The notes: generated by a model from the letters alone, not told the origin. DNA of 64,000 nt from Pseudoalteromonas aliena SW19 (GCF_014905615.1 NZ_AQGU01000027.1:354553-418552), one strand, 5' to 3'; shown: positions 26,798-36,727, counted from the first letter of the stretch. Program-made: numbers and translations.

Positions 26798-29023
26798 TTA
26801 TTCAACATCAAAATGACGATTAAAGAAATTTGTAATGGTTTTATGTAAATGTGTTTGCACTTGCTTACCGCGTAAGCTGTGTTTAGAGCCTGGGTAGGTC
26901 ATCATTTCAAACTGCTTTTCGTTATCTTGCAATTGTTTAAATAGCTTTGTGGCATGGGTAAATAAAACGTTATCGTCAGCCATACCGTGGTAGATCATCA
27001 ATGGGCCTTTTAAGCCGTCTGTATATGGAAAAACAGCACTGGCTTCATAGCCTTTTGCGTTTGTGTCAGGGTGTCCTAAATAGCGCTCAGTGTAGTGCGT
27101 ATCATACAATGCCCAATCGGTTACTGGAGCACCCGATACGCCGGCTTTAAAGTAGTCACCTGCTTTAAACATTGTCATAAGCGCCATGTAACCACCGTAA
27201 CTATGACCATATATGCCAATACGTTCTGGATCTACATAGTCAAGTGTGCGTAAAAACTCTACGCCCTTAATTTGATCGGCAACTTCCACTACACCAAGGT
27301 GTTTATAAATCGCATCTTCAAACTTTTTACCACGGTTGTACGAACCACGGTTGTCCAGTTGAAAAATTACATAACCTTGCTGCGCCATGTACTGAAAATA
27401 CAAATTTTTACTACGCCAGCTATTCGTCACTCGTTGGGCATGCGGGCCGCCGTATACGTTAACAATAACAGGGTGTTTTTTACCATCAGTGATGTTACTA
27501 GGTTTGAATAAACGGTAATGCATAACTTGGCCATCATCGGCTTTAATTGTGCCGTATTCTGGTTTTGTTAAATCGTTTAAATAAGGGGTAAGCGGGTGGT
27601 TGCTATCAAGCTTGTTTTCTTCAAGCCATGTAATAAATTCGCCGTTTACTTTGCGAAGCGCTGCAGAGTTTGGTTTATTATCAGACGAGCTATTATCGAT
27701 AAAAGTTTTGCTGTCTTTTGCGAGCACAACATTATGGTACTGACCTTTTTCGGTGATACGTTTTGTATTACCTTTTTTAAATAAAGAGGCGCTGTATAAG
27801 TGGCTTTCAAGAGGCGTGTCTTTACGAGCAGCAAAGTAAACAATGCCTTTGTTTTCATCAATGCCTTTTAAGCTATCAACAGCCCAATCACCAGAGGTAA
27901 TTTGGCGAACAAGTTGACCGTTTGTGCGATACAGGTATAAGTGTTTAAAACCGTTGCGCTCAGACGCCCATACAAAGTGTTTTTTGTCCTTTAAAAATTC
28001 AAGGTCAAAATGTAGGTTAATCCACGTTTCGCTATTTTCGGTCAGTGCTACTTTTTGTATTTTAGTTTCGCTGTTATAAAAACGAAGCTCTAATTTATGT
28101 TGCGAGCGGTTTTGCCATTGGTACGACAATGTATTGCCGTCTTTTAGCCATTTGGCACGTGCAATATAAATGTCTTCGTCTTTACCTAAATCAATCCAAT
28201 CTACTTGTTGATCGTTTAGCTTAACAACACCAAGTTGAATTTTTACGTTATCGGTACCTGTAAACGGGTAGCGTTGATTGAATAATTTCACTTCATCAGC
28301 GTAAATTTCGTTACGGATAGCTTCTTTTACGGGTGTTTCATCAACACGGGTATAAGCAATTTTAGTTTCGTCCCCAGACCACCAGTAGCCCGTCATACGG
28401 CTCATTTCTTCTTGTGCAACAAATTCGGCCATGCCGTTTTTAATTACACCGCCGCCATCTTTACTAAGCTGAATTTCTTTACCTGAATCAAGCTCTAAAG
28501 CGAATAGGTTTTGCTCACGAATAAACGAAACATAATTCCCTTTAGGTGAAAAGCGTGCATCGGTTTCAAATGTTTCAGTATCGGTTAACTTTTTACTTTT
28601 AGCAGAGGCTAAATCGTAATAGTAAAGGTCGCCGTTCAGTGGAAATAACAGTGCGCTGCCATCTTTAGACCATTTATATTCAAGTATGCCTTTACCAAAA
28701 ATACGTTGGCGTTCGCGGCGCGCTTTTTCTTCATCGGATAAGTTTTCTGGGCCTGAAAATAACTTTGCCGAATCAACCAATATACGGTTAGTGTTATCTT
28801 TTAGGTTGTATTCCCATAAGTCATAGCGGTTATAGTCATCGCTCTTACCTTGTAAATAAGTTACGCGACTACCATCAGGAGAAAATTTAAGTTGTACAGG
28901 GGATTTACCCGACAAGCTCGGATCGTCAAAAATACGCTCCAGCGATAAAGGTTTTGCTTGAACACTAATAGCGCCAACTATTAGTGGCATAGCCAGTGAA
29001 AGATGTTTTATTTTTTTTAGCAC
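26798..29023 (-). CDS. Secreted S9B prolyl dipeptidyl peptidase (dipeptidyl peptidase IV)
   Basis: 741 residues with a signal peptide (1-23). An eight-bladed propeller domain follows, including the substrate-N-terminus-binding double Glu (QEEMSRMTGYWWSGDE). The C-terminal alpha/beta hydrolase has nucleophile Ser608 in GHSYGGYM, an Asp in MADDNVLF and a His in SKHSLRG. It releases dipeptides, usually X-Pro, in the periplasm or outside. It fits the protein-degrading lifestyle shown by the M17, M20 and M49-like genes in this window. Probably monocistronic. Confidence 0.92.
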   Translation of the reverse strand: MLKKIKHLSLAMPLIVGAISVQAKPLSLERIFDDPSLSGKSPVQLKFSPDGSRVTYLQGKSDDYNRYDLWEYNLKDNTNRILVDSAKLFSGPENLSDEEKARRERQRIFGKGILEYKWSKDGSALLFPLNGDLYYYDLASAKSKKLTDTETFETDARFSPKGNYVSFIREQNLFALELDSGKEIQLSKDGGGVIKNGMAEFVAQEEMSRMTGYWWSGDETKIAYTRVDETPVKEAIRNEIYADEVKLFNQRYPFTGTDNVKIQLGVVKLNDQQVDWIDLGKDEDIYIARAKWLKDGNTLSYQWQNRSQHKLELRFYNSETKIQKVALTENSETWINLHFDLEFLKDKKHFVWASERNGFKHLYLYRTNGQLVRQITSGDWAVDSLKGIDENKGIVYFAARKDTPLESHLYSASLFKKGNTKRITEKGQYHNVVLAKDSKTFIDNSSSDNKPNSAALRKVNGEFITWLEENKLDSNHPLTPYLNDLTKPEYGTIKADDGQVMHYRLFKPSNITDGKKHPVIVNVYGGPHAQRVTNSWRSKNLYFQYMAQQGYVIFQLDNRGSYNRGKKFEDAIYKHLGVVEVADQIKGVEFLRTLDYVDPERIGIYGHSYGGYMALMTMFKAGDYFKAGVSGAPVTDWALYDTHYTERYLGHPDTNAKGYEASAVFPYTDGLKGPLMIYHGMADDNVLFTHATKLFKQLQDNEKQFEMMTYPGSKHSLRGKQVQTHLHKTITNFFNRHFDVE

Positions 29024-29135
29024 AAGGTTGCCTTAGCTTATTATAAATAGTGCTTTGAATGGTAAAGCCAAGCGTGTGCAACTGCAACTAAATGCTATAA
29101 AGTAGCCATTATTAAAGACTAAGTAGGACATAACC

Positions 29136-29534
29136 ATGACTAACCCTGTATTCGAATTAGCGCCGGAGCTTAAACGTGATTGTATCGAGCTTGCCAACTG
29201 GCCATTGTGTAAAGTGCTTTTATTAAACGACAGCCAGTACCCATGGTTTGTATTAGTGCCTAGGCAGCCTAATTTAAAAGAGATTATTGATTTATCTGAA
29301 GCTGATCAAATTGTGTATTTAAAAGAGTCAGCAAAACTCAGTAAGCTACTAATAAAAGTTTTTAACCCCGATAAGCTAAATGTAGCGGCTTTGGGTAATA
29401 TGGTACCGCAATTACATATTCATCACATAGCACGTTTTAAAAGCGATAAGGCATGGCCTGCGCCTGTATGGGGCAAATTTTCTGCTGTCCTTTATACTGA
29501 TGAGCAAATAGTAAAATTAAAAACCTATTTTTAA
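29136..29534 (+). CDS. HIT-family hydrolase
   Basis: A 132-residue histidine-triad protein. NMVPQLHIHHIARF carries the triad in the form H-x-H-H, followed by a conserved D-x-AWPAPVWG. This short proteobacterial HIT branch acts on nucleotide conjugates, but its physiological substrate is not known. It is divergent from the dipeptidyl peptidase gene and 30 bases upstream of the phosphatase-like gene on the same strand. Confidence 0.88.
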   Translation: MTNPVFELAPELKRDCIELANWPLCKVLLLNDSQYPWFVLVPRQPNLKEIIDLSEADQIVYLKESAKLSKLLIKVFNPDKLNVAALGNMVPQLHIHHIARFKSDKAWPAPVWGKFSAVLYTDEQIVKLKTYF

Positions 29535-29564
29535 TAGCGGTTAATAATATAAATGAGGAATAAA

Positions 29565-30098
29565 ATGAAGCTAATCAATCAACTTTGTACGGGTTTATTT
29601 ATTGTCGCGTTATCAGGTGGGTACTTTGCTGTTGCAACTGAGCAGCCAGTTAACGCTGAAATTATTAAAAAGACAGCTATAAAAAATTTAGTCGAACATA
29701 GCAATCATGTTTACTCGGCGGCACAACCTAGCGCTGAACAAATTAAGTTGCTATCGCAAGCGGGTGTAAAGCACGTCATAAACTTACGCTCCTTTAGTGA
29801 ACAAACGTGGGATGAAGGTGAGTTTGTACGATCTCTAGGAATGAACTATCACGCATTACCGATCGCAGGTGCGCAGGATGTTACAGTTGAAAATGCGCGT
29901 AATTTAATAAACTTACTTAATGAGTTTAAGGGTGAATCGATTTTAGTGCATTGTGCAAGCAGTAATCGAGTTGGGGCATTGATGGCAATTTCTGCACATG
30001 AGCAGGGTCTTGATGTAGAGGCTGCGCTCGATAAAGGAAGGCGCTGGGGTATGAAAAGCCTAGAGCCTGTAGTGCGCGAAGTGGTAAACGATAAATAA
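29565..30098 (+). CDS. Exported protein-tyrosine-phosphatase-like protein (DUF442 type)
   Basis: A 177-residue protein. The ATG at 29565 follows a GAGGAAT ribosome site. Residues 1-24 form a signal peptide. The mature part has SAAQPSAEQIKLL and VKHVINLRSFSEQ, then the P-loop HCASSNRVGAL with the C-x5-R phosphatase signature. This matches the beta-lactamase-hydrolase-like/dual-specificity phosphatase group, here apparently periplasmic. The substrate is unknown. The last base of its TAA stop is the first base of repeat B1. Confidence 0.85.
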   Translation: MKLINQLCTGLFIVALSGGYFAVATEQPVNAEIIKKTAIKNLVEHSNHVYSAAQPSAEQIKLLSQAGVKHVINLRSFSEQTWDEGEFVRSLGMNYHALPIAGAQDVTVENARNLINLLNEFKGESILVHCASSNRVGALMAISAHEQGLDVEAALDKGRRWGMKSLEPVVREVVNDK

Positions 30099-30258
30099 TA
30101 CCAATTTTTTTAAAACATGATCATTCTAGCGTATTAAATAACTCACTAACTACGTTAAAAATTATTTATATAGAACAACTATGTATCATAATTTTAGCCT
30201 TGCTATTGCGCTATTTTCTTATCGCTATAATAGATCACTAATTTAATGCAATTGGTAT
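30098..30258. repeat. Family B palindromic repeat, copy B1
   Basis: The ends are ATACCAATT and AATTGGTAT. The interior (ATGATCATTCTA, TAAAAATTATT, AGAACAACTA, GCGCTATTTTCTTA) is shared with copy B2 at 44319. It is non-coding. It begins exactly at the stop codon of the phosphatase-like gene. Confidence 0.88.
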
Positions 30259-30261
30259 AAT

Positions 30262-30292
30262 AAAAAAGCGTTACAGTGTTTGCTGTAACGCT
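30262..30292 (-). terminator. Intrinsic terminator after the M49-like gene
   Basis: AGCGTTACAG and CTGTAACGCT pair over 10 bp around six bases; on the minus strand a T-run follows. Confidence 0.85.
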
Positions 30293-30314
30293 CTTAAATT
30301 ATCACCGTGCTAGG

Positions 30315-32021
30315 TTATTTTAAACCTAGTACCTCTTTACCTTGTTTAAACGTAACATCTACAGGAATATTTGCTTGGCTTAATTTTTCTAAGTCTTTAG
30401 CAAGTTCTTCTTTAATGCCGCCATGAGTTGCAATTAGCTGATCAACTTTTTCGTAATCGCCATCACCTTGTAAGGTTAAAATTAGACGAGAAAGCTTAGC
30501 CATTGCCATACTCATTTTTTCCATATTTACGCGGTATAAACCCGCTTCATTTTTAGAAAAAGCGCCTTCTTGAGCAAAAAAGTTAAAGCGGATCATATTT
30601 GCTTTACCATGTGCACTTGATGCACCAAAGCGCACAGAACGAAATATGCCCGCCATGAAGGTCGTGTAATAATCTTCAATAGTTCCTTCTGTAATTTCGC
30701 CCTTTTTAAGTAATTGCTCAATCATGTACAGGCCTAAAATATCGGCTTTGCCTTCTTCAAGCGCACTTGCATGCTCTTGTAGTGATTGGCGAACAGTTCC
30801 TTTGTCGGTAATCGTATTTTTGATGCCTAAACCATGCGCTACTTCATGAAACATAGTGTTGGCAAAAAACGCATCAAAAGTAATATGTTTACGTTGCTCA
30901 GAAACAATAAGTTGCTCTGAAATTGGCACTAAAATTTTATCAAACTTAGCACGCATTGCGTTTTTAAGTTGTAGACGACGAGTCCCTTTTTCTAGCTGAA
31001 CTTGCTCATCGTTTGGTAGATTAATGGCAATTGTTTTACTGCCTGCGTTGGAATGGCCAGCATAATAAACAACATCATATGCATTTAGGTCGGCATCAGA
31101 GCCTGGCACTTCTTGTTTGTATTTAGCATCTACAGGTAAGTCTTTTTGCAGCTCAGGTAAAAAGGCTGCAAATTTAGCTAACCGTTCACTCCATTTTAAA
31201 TCTTTAATTAACACATAGGATTCATAAGCAGCGCGGTAACCAAATAATTGATCTTCATAAGTTTCTATAGGGCCAATAACCACATCAATTGGGTTATTCT
31301 TCATGTCCATCCAAGCAAAATCAGAATTTTGGAAATCATCTTTTTGCAAGGCATCGGCACGTAGGTTTAGGTAACTTGCAAATTCTTTATCATCAGCAAG
31401 TTTACTTGCTTCGCGAAGAAGGTCCGCTGCTTTTGCAAGCTCAACAGCATATTCTTTAGAATAAGGGACGCTGTAAAGTTTGCCTTGCTCATCACGCTTA
31501 ATAACTGAGTAAAGCCCCGTTTTATCTTTAACGTCTGCGTTGTTTAACTCTTCTTTAGTTATGTCGGCAGGGTAAAACTGCGCACCAAGTGGTTTTTCTT
31601 TATATCCTGATAAAAACGCTTCATCACCATTTAAACGATCCCATGGGCCGTAGTTAATATCTGCAAATAGGCGTATTTTTTCATCGTTTAATTTAGCTAA
31701 AAAAGTATCTTTACTCTCACCAAATGCTTGTTTCCAAAATAACTCATCCATTATTTTTGAAGCATCAATAAGTTTCACAAGCATCGCTTTTTGGTTATCA
31801 CTTAAATGTGATAAATCGCTTTGCAGGCTAAAATCGGTATAGATATCTAAACGCTGTTTGTCTGCATTAATAAGCGCTGGAGTCATTTGCTTATCTGCAG
31901 CACTGGTTAGTTTTTCTGTTTTTGCTGTGGCGTTGGTTGATGAGGGGGCTTGCTCTGAACATGCACTAAGAAAAACAACGCCAGAGAGTATAATTGCTTG
32001 GCTAATTTTATTTAAGATCAT
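30315..32021 (-). CDS. M49-like zinc metallopeptidase lipoprotein (dipeptidyl peptidase III relative)
   Basis: 568 residues. A lipoprotein signal ends in LSAC, so the mature protein is anchored at a membrane. The zinc site reads FHEVAHGLG with His392 and His396, plus EEGKADILGLY supplying the second Glu. The order of segments (NDEQV..GTRRLQLKNAM, HASALEEGKAD, RVNMEKM) fits the dipeptidyl peptidase III family. The classic family motif is the hexapeptide HEXXGH; here it is a five-residue HEXXH, a rarer bacterial variant. It probably removes dipeptides or acts as a related zinc hydrolase in the periplasm. Confidence 0.82.
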   Translation of the reverse strand: MILNKISQAIILSGVVFLSACSEQAPSSTNATAKTEKLTSAADKQMTPALINADKQRLDIYTDFSLQSDLSHLSDNQKAMLVKLIDASKIMDELFWKQAFGESKDTFLAKLNDEKIRLFADINYGPWDRLNGDEAFLSGYKEKPLGAQFYPADITKEELNNADVKDKTGLYSVIKRDEQGKLYSVPYSKEYAVELAKAADLLREASKLADDKEFASYLNLRADALQKDDFQNSDFAWMDMKNNPIDVVIGPIETYEDQLFGYRAAYESYVLIKDLKWSERLAKFAAFLPELQKDLPVDAKYKQEVPGSDADLNAYDVVYYAGHSNAGSKTIAINLPNDEQVQLEKGTRRLQLKNAMRAKFDKILVPISEQLIVSEQRKHITFDAFFANTMFHEVAHGLGIKNTITDKGTVRQSLQEHASALEEGKADILGLYMIEQLLKKGEITEGTIEDYYTTFMAGIFRSVRFGASSAHGKANMIRFNFFAQEGAFSKNEAGLYRVNMEKMSMAMAKLSRLILTLQGDGDYEKVDQLIATHGGIKEELAKDLEKLSQANIPVDVTFKQGKEVLGLK

Positions 32022-32316
32022 TATATTGCCTGTTAAAAAAGTAAATTTAATAATGTGTGAGCGCTAATAAAATAACAAAAAGTATGTACGCTTCCCTATT
32101 GTGATGCATTAAAGCAAAACTAAATGGCAAATAGCAAGTATTAGGCGTTGTATGGTTAATTGTGCAGATGAAAAGAGGTGAATAAAATAAATATCTATAA
32201 TTTCCTTAACTTTAACGGTAAGTTAGACAATACTTATTGTATTACCACTGCTATAAAAATTAATTGTCGAGGCTTGCAGTTATATTATAACTAAAGAACA
32301 AAAGGATGACCGCTCT

Positions 32317-33156
32317 ATGTCTACAGAAAATGCACTATTAACGATTTTAGTCGATAGAATAAATAACGATACGCTTGTTTTACCTACGTTGCCAGAAGTG
32401 GCCGTTAAAGTTAGACAGGCGGCTGATAACCCTGAAGTAAATTTAACTAAAATGTCAGATGTTATTTCACAGGACCCTGCTTTATCTGCCCGTATGATTA
32501 AAGTTGCAAATAGCGCCATAATGGGCCGTTCAGTGAAAGTATCTAATTTACATCAAGCTGTAACGCGCATTGGATTGCGTCAAATTAAAAATATTGTAAC
32601 AGCTATGGCTATGGAGCAGTTATTCGTTTCAAACAATGAGTTGATCAAAGGATACATGGGTAAGGCGTGGCAAAAAACGTTAACAGTTGCGTGTCATTCA
32701 ATTTCATTAATGGAGTTTTATTTACTAAATAATAAACACACTTCATTAAATCGTGATTCAATTACGTTAGCAGCGCTTGTTTATAATATTGGTGTTTTGC
32801 CTATTTTGACTGAAGCTGAACGTCATCCTGAAGTCTTTGCTAATCCTAGCTTTTTAGCGCATGCAATTCAAAAACTCAGTGGCAAAGTCGGTTCTTCTAT
32901 AATGAATGCATGGGAGTTTCCTGATGAGTTTTCTGACGTTGCATTGAGCTGGGCCGATCCTGCGTATAAACCAGAAAAAATCAGTTATGTAGATTTTATT
33001 CGAATAGGTGCCATATTAGAGGGAACACTGCAGGTTTCGGATAAATCTGCTGCGTTACAAGTGTATATTGATAAAGGTGTTATCTCATCAATGGAGTTAT
33101 TTTCTAGCGATGAATATAACGATATGCTCGATGACGTAAAAGAAATGTTTAGCTAA
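32317..33156 (+). CDS. HDOD-domain protein
   Basis: A 279-residue protein with a single HDOD domain (about 15-215): LPTLPEVAVKVRQAADNPEV, then ISQDPALSARMIKVANSA and a later AALVYNIGVLPIL. HDOD proteins relate to HD phosphohydrolases but usually lack the metal ligands, and work as signalling adaptors. The stop TAA is the first three bases of repeat C3. The 295-base leader (32022-32316) is A+T-rich with no recognised site. Confidence 0.9.
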   Translation: MSTENALLTILVDRINNDTLVLPTLPEVAVKVRQAADNPEVNLTKMSDVISQDPALSARMIKVANSAIMGRSVKVSNLHQAVTRIGLRQIKNIVTAMAMEQLFVSNNELIKGYMGKAWQKTLTVACHSISLMEFYLLNNKHTSLNRDSITLAALVYNIGVLPILTEAERHPEVFANPSFLAHAIQKLSGKVGSSIMNAWEFPDEFSDVALSWADPAYKPEKISYVDFIRIGAILEGTLQVSDKSAALQVYIDKGVISSMELFSSDEYNDMLDDVKEMFS

Positions 33157-33562
33157 CCTGAACTCTGGTTAAGAGATTTACTAACGTATTGAATCATGTT
33201 GATATTTAAGGCCTGTTTATCTTTCGAGGTTAAATTTGCAGCAGTGTGTTTGGTATTTAAGCAAGGCAGAGCCTATGTAGTGTGGTTATTCCCCATAAAT
33301 AGGCGATAACGCAGCATAAATGCCAAACATGCGCTGCCCTTGGGTTCTGCCTAGGGGCAATTTACTCTTTGTTGCTCGGTTTTTACTTAGCCCACTAGGT
33401 TACAAACCTCACGTCGCGATTAAATCGCCCCTAGATTGAACAAATTTTAATCCTGAAAGGTCAACAGGCCCTAGTTTTATTTTCTCTAGCCAGAGATTTT
33501 CAGTGAAAACAAGGCGAATTTACGCGTCAATAGCGGGCCTATTGCAAGTAAATTCAACGCAT
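33154..33562. repeat. Family C repeat (C3), split by family A copy A3 and truncated on the right
   Basis: TAACCTGAACTCTGGTTAAG at the left and CTCTAGCCAGAG...AAATTCAACGC at the right match C2 closely, but about 265 bp of family A lies between them. Homology to C2 stops after TTCAACGCA, where the rdgC terminator begins, so the right end is lost. The first three bases are the stop codon of the HDOD gene. The gap 33157-33605 is filled by this nested repeat and the terminator. Confidence 0.85.
33206..33474. repeat. Family A repeat, copy A3, inserted within C3
   Basis: The left end is GGCCTGTTTATCTTT and the right end GGTCAACAGGCC followed by CTAG. The left border is TTAA instead of CTAG. It belongs to the GGCCTG-ended subgroup, with A4 and A6. 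Confidence 0.88.
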
Positions 33563-33594
33563 TAAAAAAGCACGATTAAATCGTGCTTTTTTAA
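33563..33594 (-). terminator. Terminator after rdgC (bidirectional form)
   Basis: AAAAAAGCACGA and TCGTGCTTTTTT form a 12-bp stem with A/T runs on both sides, suited to stopping minus-strand rdgC and plus-strand transcription through the repeats. Confidence 0.85.
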
Positions 33595-33605
33595 TATTCA
33601 ACTGG

Positions 33606-34523
33606 TTATGGTTTAACTAAATCGTCAGCATCACCTAAACCTTGTGTAAGTTCTTCTAGGAGCTGTTTGATCTCTTCTGATGAGAGAATGAAATCTGCGT
33701 CTAGTTTTACAGCCATATCTTCTTTAGGGATATCAGCATTTTCTTCTTTTAACGTTTCTGAATAGCTTAAACGCTTAATCGAACCGTCGTTTTGCAGCAT
33801 GAACTTAACGCGCTCTTGCCAATCAAGTGCAAGTTTAGTGACGCGTTTACCACTTTCAAGATGCGATTTTACTTCATCACACGATAGGTCATGGCCTTTA
33901 AGTTTAACTTGTGCGCCGCTGTCATCTGCTTCTTCAAGCTCAGCGTCAGAACCTATAGCAAAACCTTCTGGCGTACTGAAGTTAGTTAACCAATCAGTTA
34001 AAAATACATCTAAGTCGTAATTAGCAAAAGCAGGAACTACAGGAAGTGTCCCTAACGATTTACGCAGTAGTGCAAGTAGTTCTTCAGCTTTATTAAAACT
34101 GCCACTGTTTACTACTACCCAGCCATTTTCTTGATCAATAAATGCAAACTGTAGGCTCGACTTTTTAAATGCTTGTGGAAGAAGGGCATGAAGGATATTT
34201 TCTTTCAATTCATCTTTTTCTTTTTTCTTAACAGGGCGATTTTCTTCAGCTTCAATTAAATCGACTTTTTCAGCAACAAGTTCGTTGATAACTGATGCAG
34301 GGAGAACCTTTTCTTCACGCTTGGCGCAAACTAAAATACTTTTTTGTGAAAAATGCGAGAGCGTATCACCGTGCTTTCCAAATGCCTTAGTCCAGCCAAA
34401 TGTAGAAAGCTCTTGGCCTGTACATGGACGAAATAAATCTTGCTCTAATGCTTTATCGAAATCTTCTTGAGTGTACGAAACATCTTGTTTAAAGCGGTAA
34501 CAAATAAGGTTACTAAACCACAT
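33606..34523 (-). CDS. rdgC: Recombination-associated protein RdgC
   Basis: A 305-residue protein matching the full length of RdgC. It begins MWFSNLICYRF, has the FRPCTGQELSTFGWTKAFGKHGD segment, and ends with ELLEELTQGLGD. RdgC forms a ring dimer that binds double-stranded DNA nonspecifically and restrains RecA. Single-gene unit with a terminator on each side. No LexA box was seen upstream. Confidence 0.95.
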   Translation of the reverse strand: MWFSNLICYRFKQDVSYTQEDFDKALEQDLFRPCTGQELSTFGWTKAFGKHGDTLSHFSQKSILVCAKREEKVLPASVINELVAEKVDLIEAEENRPVKKKEKDELKENILHALLPQAFKKSSLQFAFIDQENGWVVVNSGSFNKAEELLALLRKSLGTLPVVPAFANYDLDVFLTDWLTNFSTPEGFAIGSDAELEEADDSGAQVKLKGHDLSCDEVKSHLESGKRVTKLALDWQERVKFMLQNDGSIKRLSYSETLKEENADIPKEDMAVKLDADFILSSEEIKQLLEELTQGLGDADDLVKP

Positions 34524-34560
34524 GGGGATTGATCCATTTGAAAAATTTGTTCAATCATAA

Positions 34561-34597
34561 CAATAAAATCAGTATCTCGAAATGACTGATTTTATTG
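34561..34597 (-). terminator. Terminator after the membrane histidine kinase gene
   Basis: CAATAAAATCAGT and ACTGATTTTATTG make a 13-bp stem between the kinase stop and rdgC. Confidence 0.75.
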
Positions 34598-34607
34598 TTA
34601 TGACGAT

Positions 34608-36374
34608 TTAATCTTGATTAAATATAGGCAAAGGCTTTTGCATGTTTTTGGGGAATTTAATTACATAACTTAAACCTTCACCAGTATTACTGGTGGCTTC
34701 AATTGAGCCGCTTAAAGTTTGTTTTACTAGATTGAGCATAATGTGAGTACCAAGCCCACTACCGCCCTGATCTCGCTTAGTTGTAAAAAATGGATTAAAT
34801 AGTTTTTCGAGTTGCTCGCTCGTTACTCCATTACCATTATCTTTATAATTAATGATTAAATCGGTTTCGTTGCTGGCTATGTTTATATCTATAATGCCGT
34901 TGTTTTTTCCTTCGAAACCATGAATCAGCGAGTTCATGATTAAATTAGTAAAAATTTGACTTATAGCGCCCGCAGGTAAATTTAAGATTAGATCCTCGGG
35001 ACATGCGAGCTTAATTGAGTGCGCTGTTTTTTTTAATTGCGGGTGAAGTGAGCGAATAACCTCATTGATGTAATCTTTAAAATTAATCGTTCTGACCGCT
35101 TCACTTGCCTGATCAACTGCAATTTGTTTAAAGCTGGCTATTAATTCAGACGCTCTGTCTAAGTTTGTCGTTAGCAAACTGGTACTTTGCTTCGCATCGT
35201 TAATAAAGTTTTCGAGCACTTTAGGTGAAAGAGTTTTTTCTTTATAAGCAACATCTATCTGATTTAGGCGCTCTTGTAAAAATGATATAGCAGTTACTCC
35301 AATACCGATTGGGGTGTTAATGTCGTGAGTTATCCCTGCAACGAGCCCGCCAAGTGCAGCCATTTTTTCGGTGCCAAGTAAGCGCTCTTGAGCAAGACTT
35401 AATTCTTCTACATAACGCTCTAATTCAGTTTGTTTTGTTAGTAGTTCTAGTTCGGTGCTACGGCGTAAATCGATTTCATCGGTGAGGACAATTTTTTGTT
35501 TTTCGAGCTCGTATTTTTGTTGTTGTAAATCCATCATAGCTTGGCTTAAGTTTGATGTTTTGCGAGCTACATCTTGCTCTAATTGAACATTGTGTTGATC
35601 TAGTTTTTCATTACTAATAATGAGCTCTTTTTGTGCGAGCTCTAACTCTTTGCGATATTGAACTACTTTATCGATAAGTCTATTGAATGATTTTTCCATA
35701 ACTTTGAGTTCGTTATGCTCATCGGTTTCAATTTCAATATGTTCACCTTCGAGTTCATCAAGTTCTAAGTTTTCTATTTGATCGGTTAGTTGGGCTAAGG
35801 GATCTGTAAGCAGCTTTCTAAAAGCCATTAAAAAGAGAATAATTAAAAAAGTAGTTTTAATCATTGCATTGCCAATTAAAAAGTAAATTGACACCATAAT
35901 GCGGCTAAAAACAACTTCTCGACTAGAAAAAAGCGTAACGTCACCAACTTGAGTTGCGCGTCCTGAAAATTCAAAAATAAGCGGGAAGGTATACCCAAAT
36001 AAACCTGATTTGGCGTCTTCAAGAATAACTTCTTCTTGTACCAATTGTTGGCTATATAGTTTGTGTATATCGAGAGAGCGACCAAGTTGCGAGATTATTT
36101 CACCACTATCATCGCGCACAATTATGCCTTCAATCATAGGGATCGCTAATAGCCCCTCAGCAGTTGTGATGGTTTGTTTGGTATTTAATTCCCAAATTGC
36201 TCTAGTTAAACTGCGGCTGAAGGTTTTTTGTAACGTTGCTAATTCGTCTCTAATATAATCTTTAGTATTGACGTACTCAGCAATAACTTGCCCGCAAGTG
36301 ACCACAAATGTCAGCAAAAAATAGACTGATAGCACGCTAGTCAATAACTTTTTAGAAAGGCTTTGTTGTAACAT
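34608..36374 (-). CDS. Membrane sensor histidine kinase
   Basis: 588 residues: a helix near 10-30, a periplasmic region of about 130 residues (one degenerate sensory fold), a second helix near 160-190, then a HAMP-like linker and a long coiled coil (about 225-335). A HisKA domain has phospho-His350 in GITHDINTPIG and the ATPase domain follows (NSLIHGF, DNGNGV, GGSGLGTHI). The signal is unknown. The nearest receiver is the divergent single-domain regulator at 36728, a plausible partner across a 353-base gap. Confidence 0.9.
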   Translation of the reverse strand: MLQQSLSKKLLTSVLSVYFLLTFVVTCGQVIAEYVNTKDYIRDELATLQKTFSRSLTRAIWELNTKQTITTAEGLLAIPMIEGIIVRDDSGEIISQLGRSLDIHKLYSQQLVQEEVILEDAKSGLFGYTFPLIFEFSGRATQVGDVTLFSSREVVFSRIMVSIYFLIGNAMIKTTFLIILFLMAFRKLLTDPLAQLTDQIENLELDELEGEHIEIETDEHNELKVMEKSFNRLIDKVVQYRKELELAQKELIISNEKLDQHNVQLEQDVARKTSNLSQAMMDLQQQKYELEKQKIVLTDEIDLRRSTELELLTKQTELERYVEELSLAQERLLGTEKMAALGGLVAGITHDINTPIGIGVTAISFLQERLNQIDVAYKEKTLSPKVLENFINDAKQSTSLLTTNLDRASELIASFKQIAVDQASEAVRTINFKDYINEVIRSLHPQLKKTAHSIKLACPEDLILNLPAGAISQIFTNLIMNSLIHGFEGKNNGIIDINIASNETDLIINYKDNGNGVTSEQLEKLFNPFFTTKRDQGGSGLGTHIMLNLVKQTLSGSIEATSNTGEGLSYVIKFPKNMQKPLPIFNQD

Positions 36375-36727
36375 GAGTGTTCAGTTATTCCTTTGTTTAG
36401 ACTATATTTATTTATTTAGTTAAAAGTTAGTCAATAAATGCTTAAAAATACATAAAACATTTAATTTTCTTGCCTTTTATATTCTAGTTAACCTTTAATT
36501 TACTATAGATAAAGCTTGTAATGGATTAACTATTTATTTTAATCTACAAATTATTTTATTTTTAAGTATATACAAGCAACTAGTTACACTAACATAAACG
36601 TAACAAATATAAACTTTATATAAAAGAGTTAACGTTACTTTGTTGCGTATAGCGGTACTGACACGTAGGATGCTATAGGTAGCTCCTCATTAATAATTTT
36701 AATTATGTTCACTCAGTAGTAAAAACT
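36375..36727. other. A+T-rich divergent intergenic region
   Basis: 353 bases between a minus-strand kinase and a plus-strand receiver. It is strongly A+T-rich and must hold two promoters. No convincing -35/-10 pair, operator palindrome, repeat copy or small ORF with a ribosome site was found. Confidence 0.6.
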
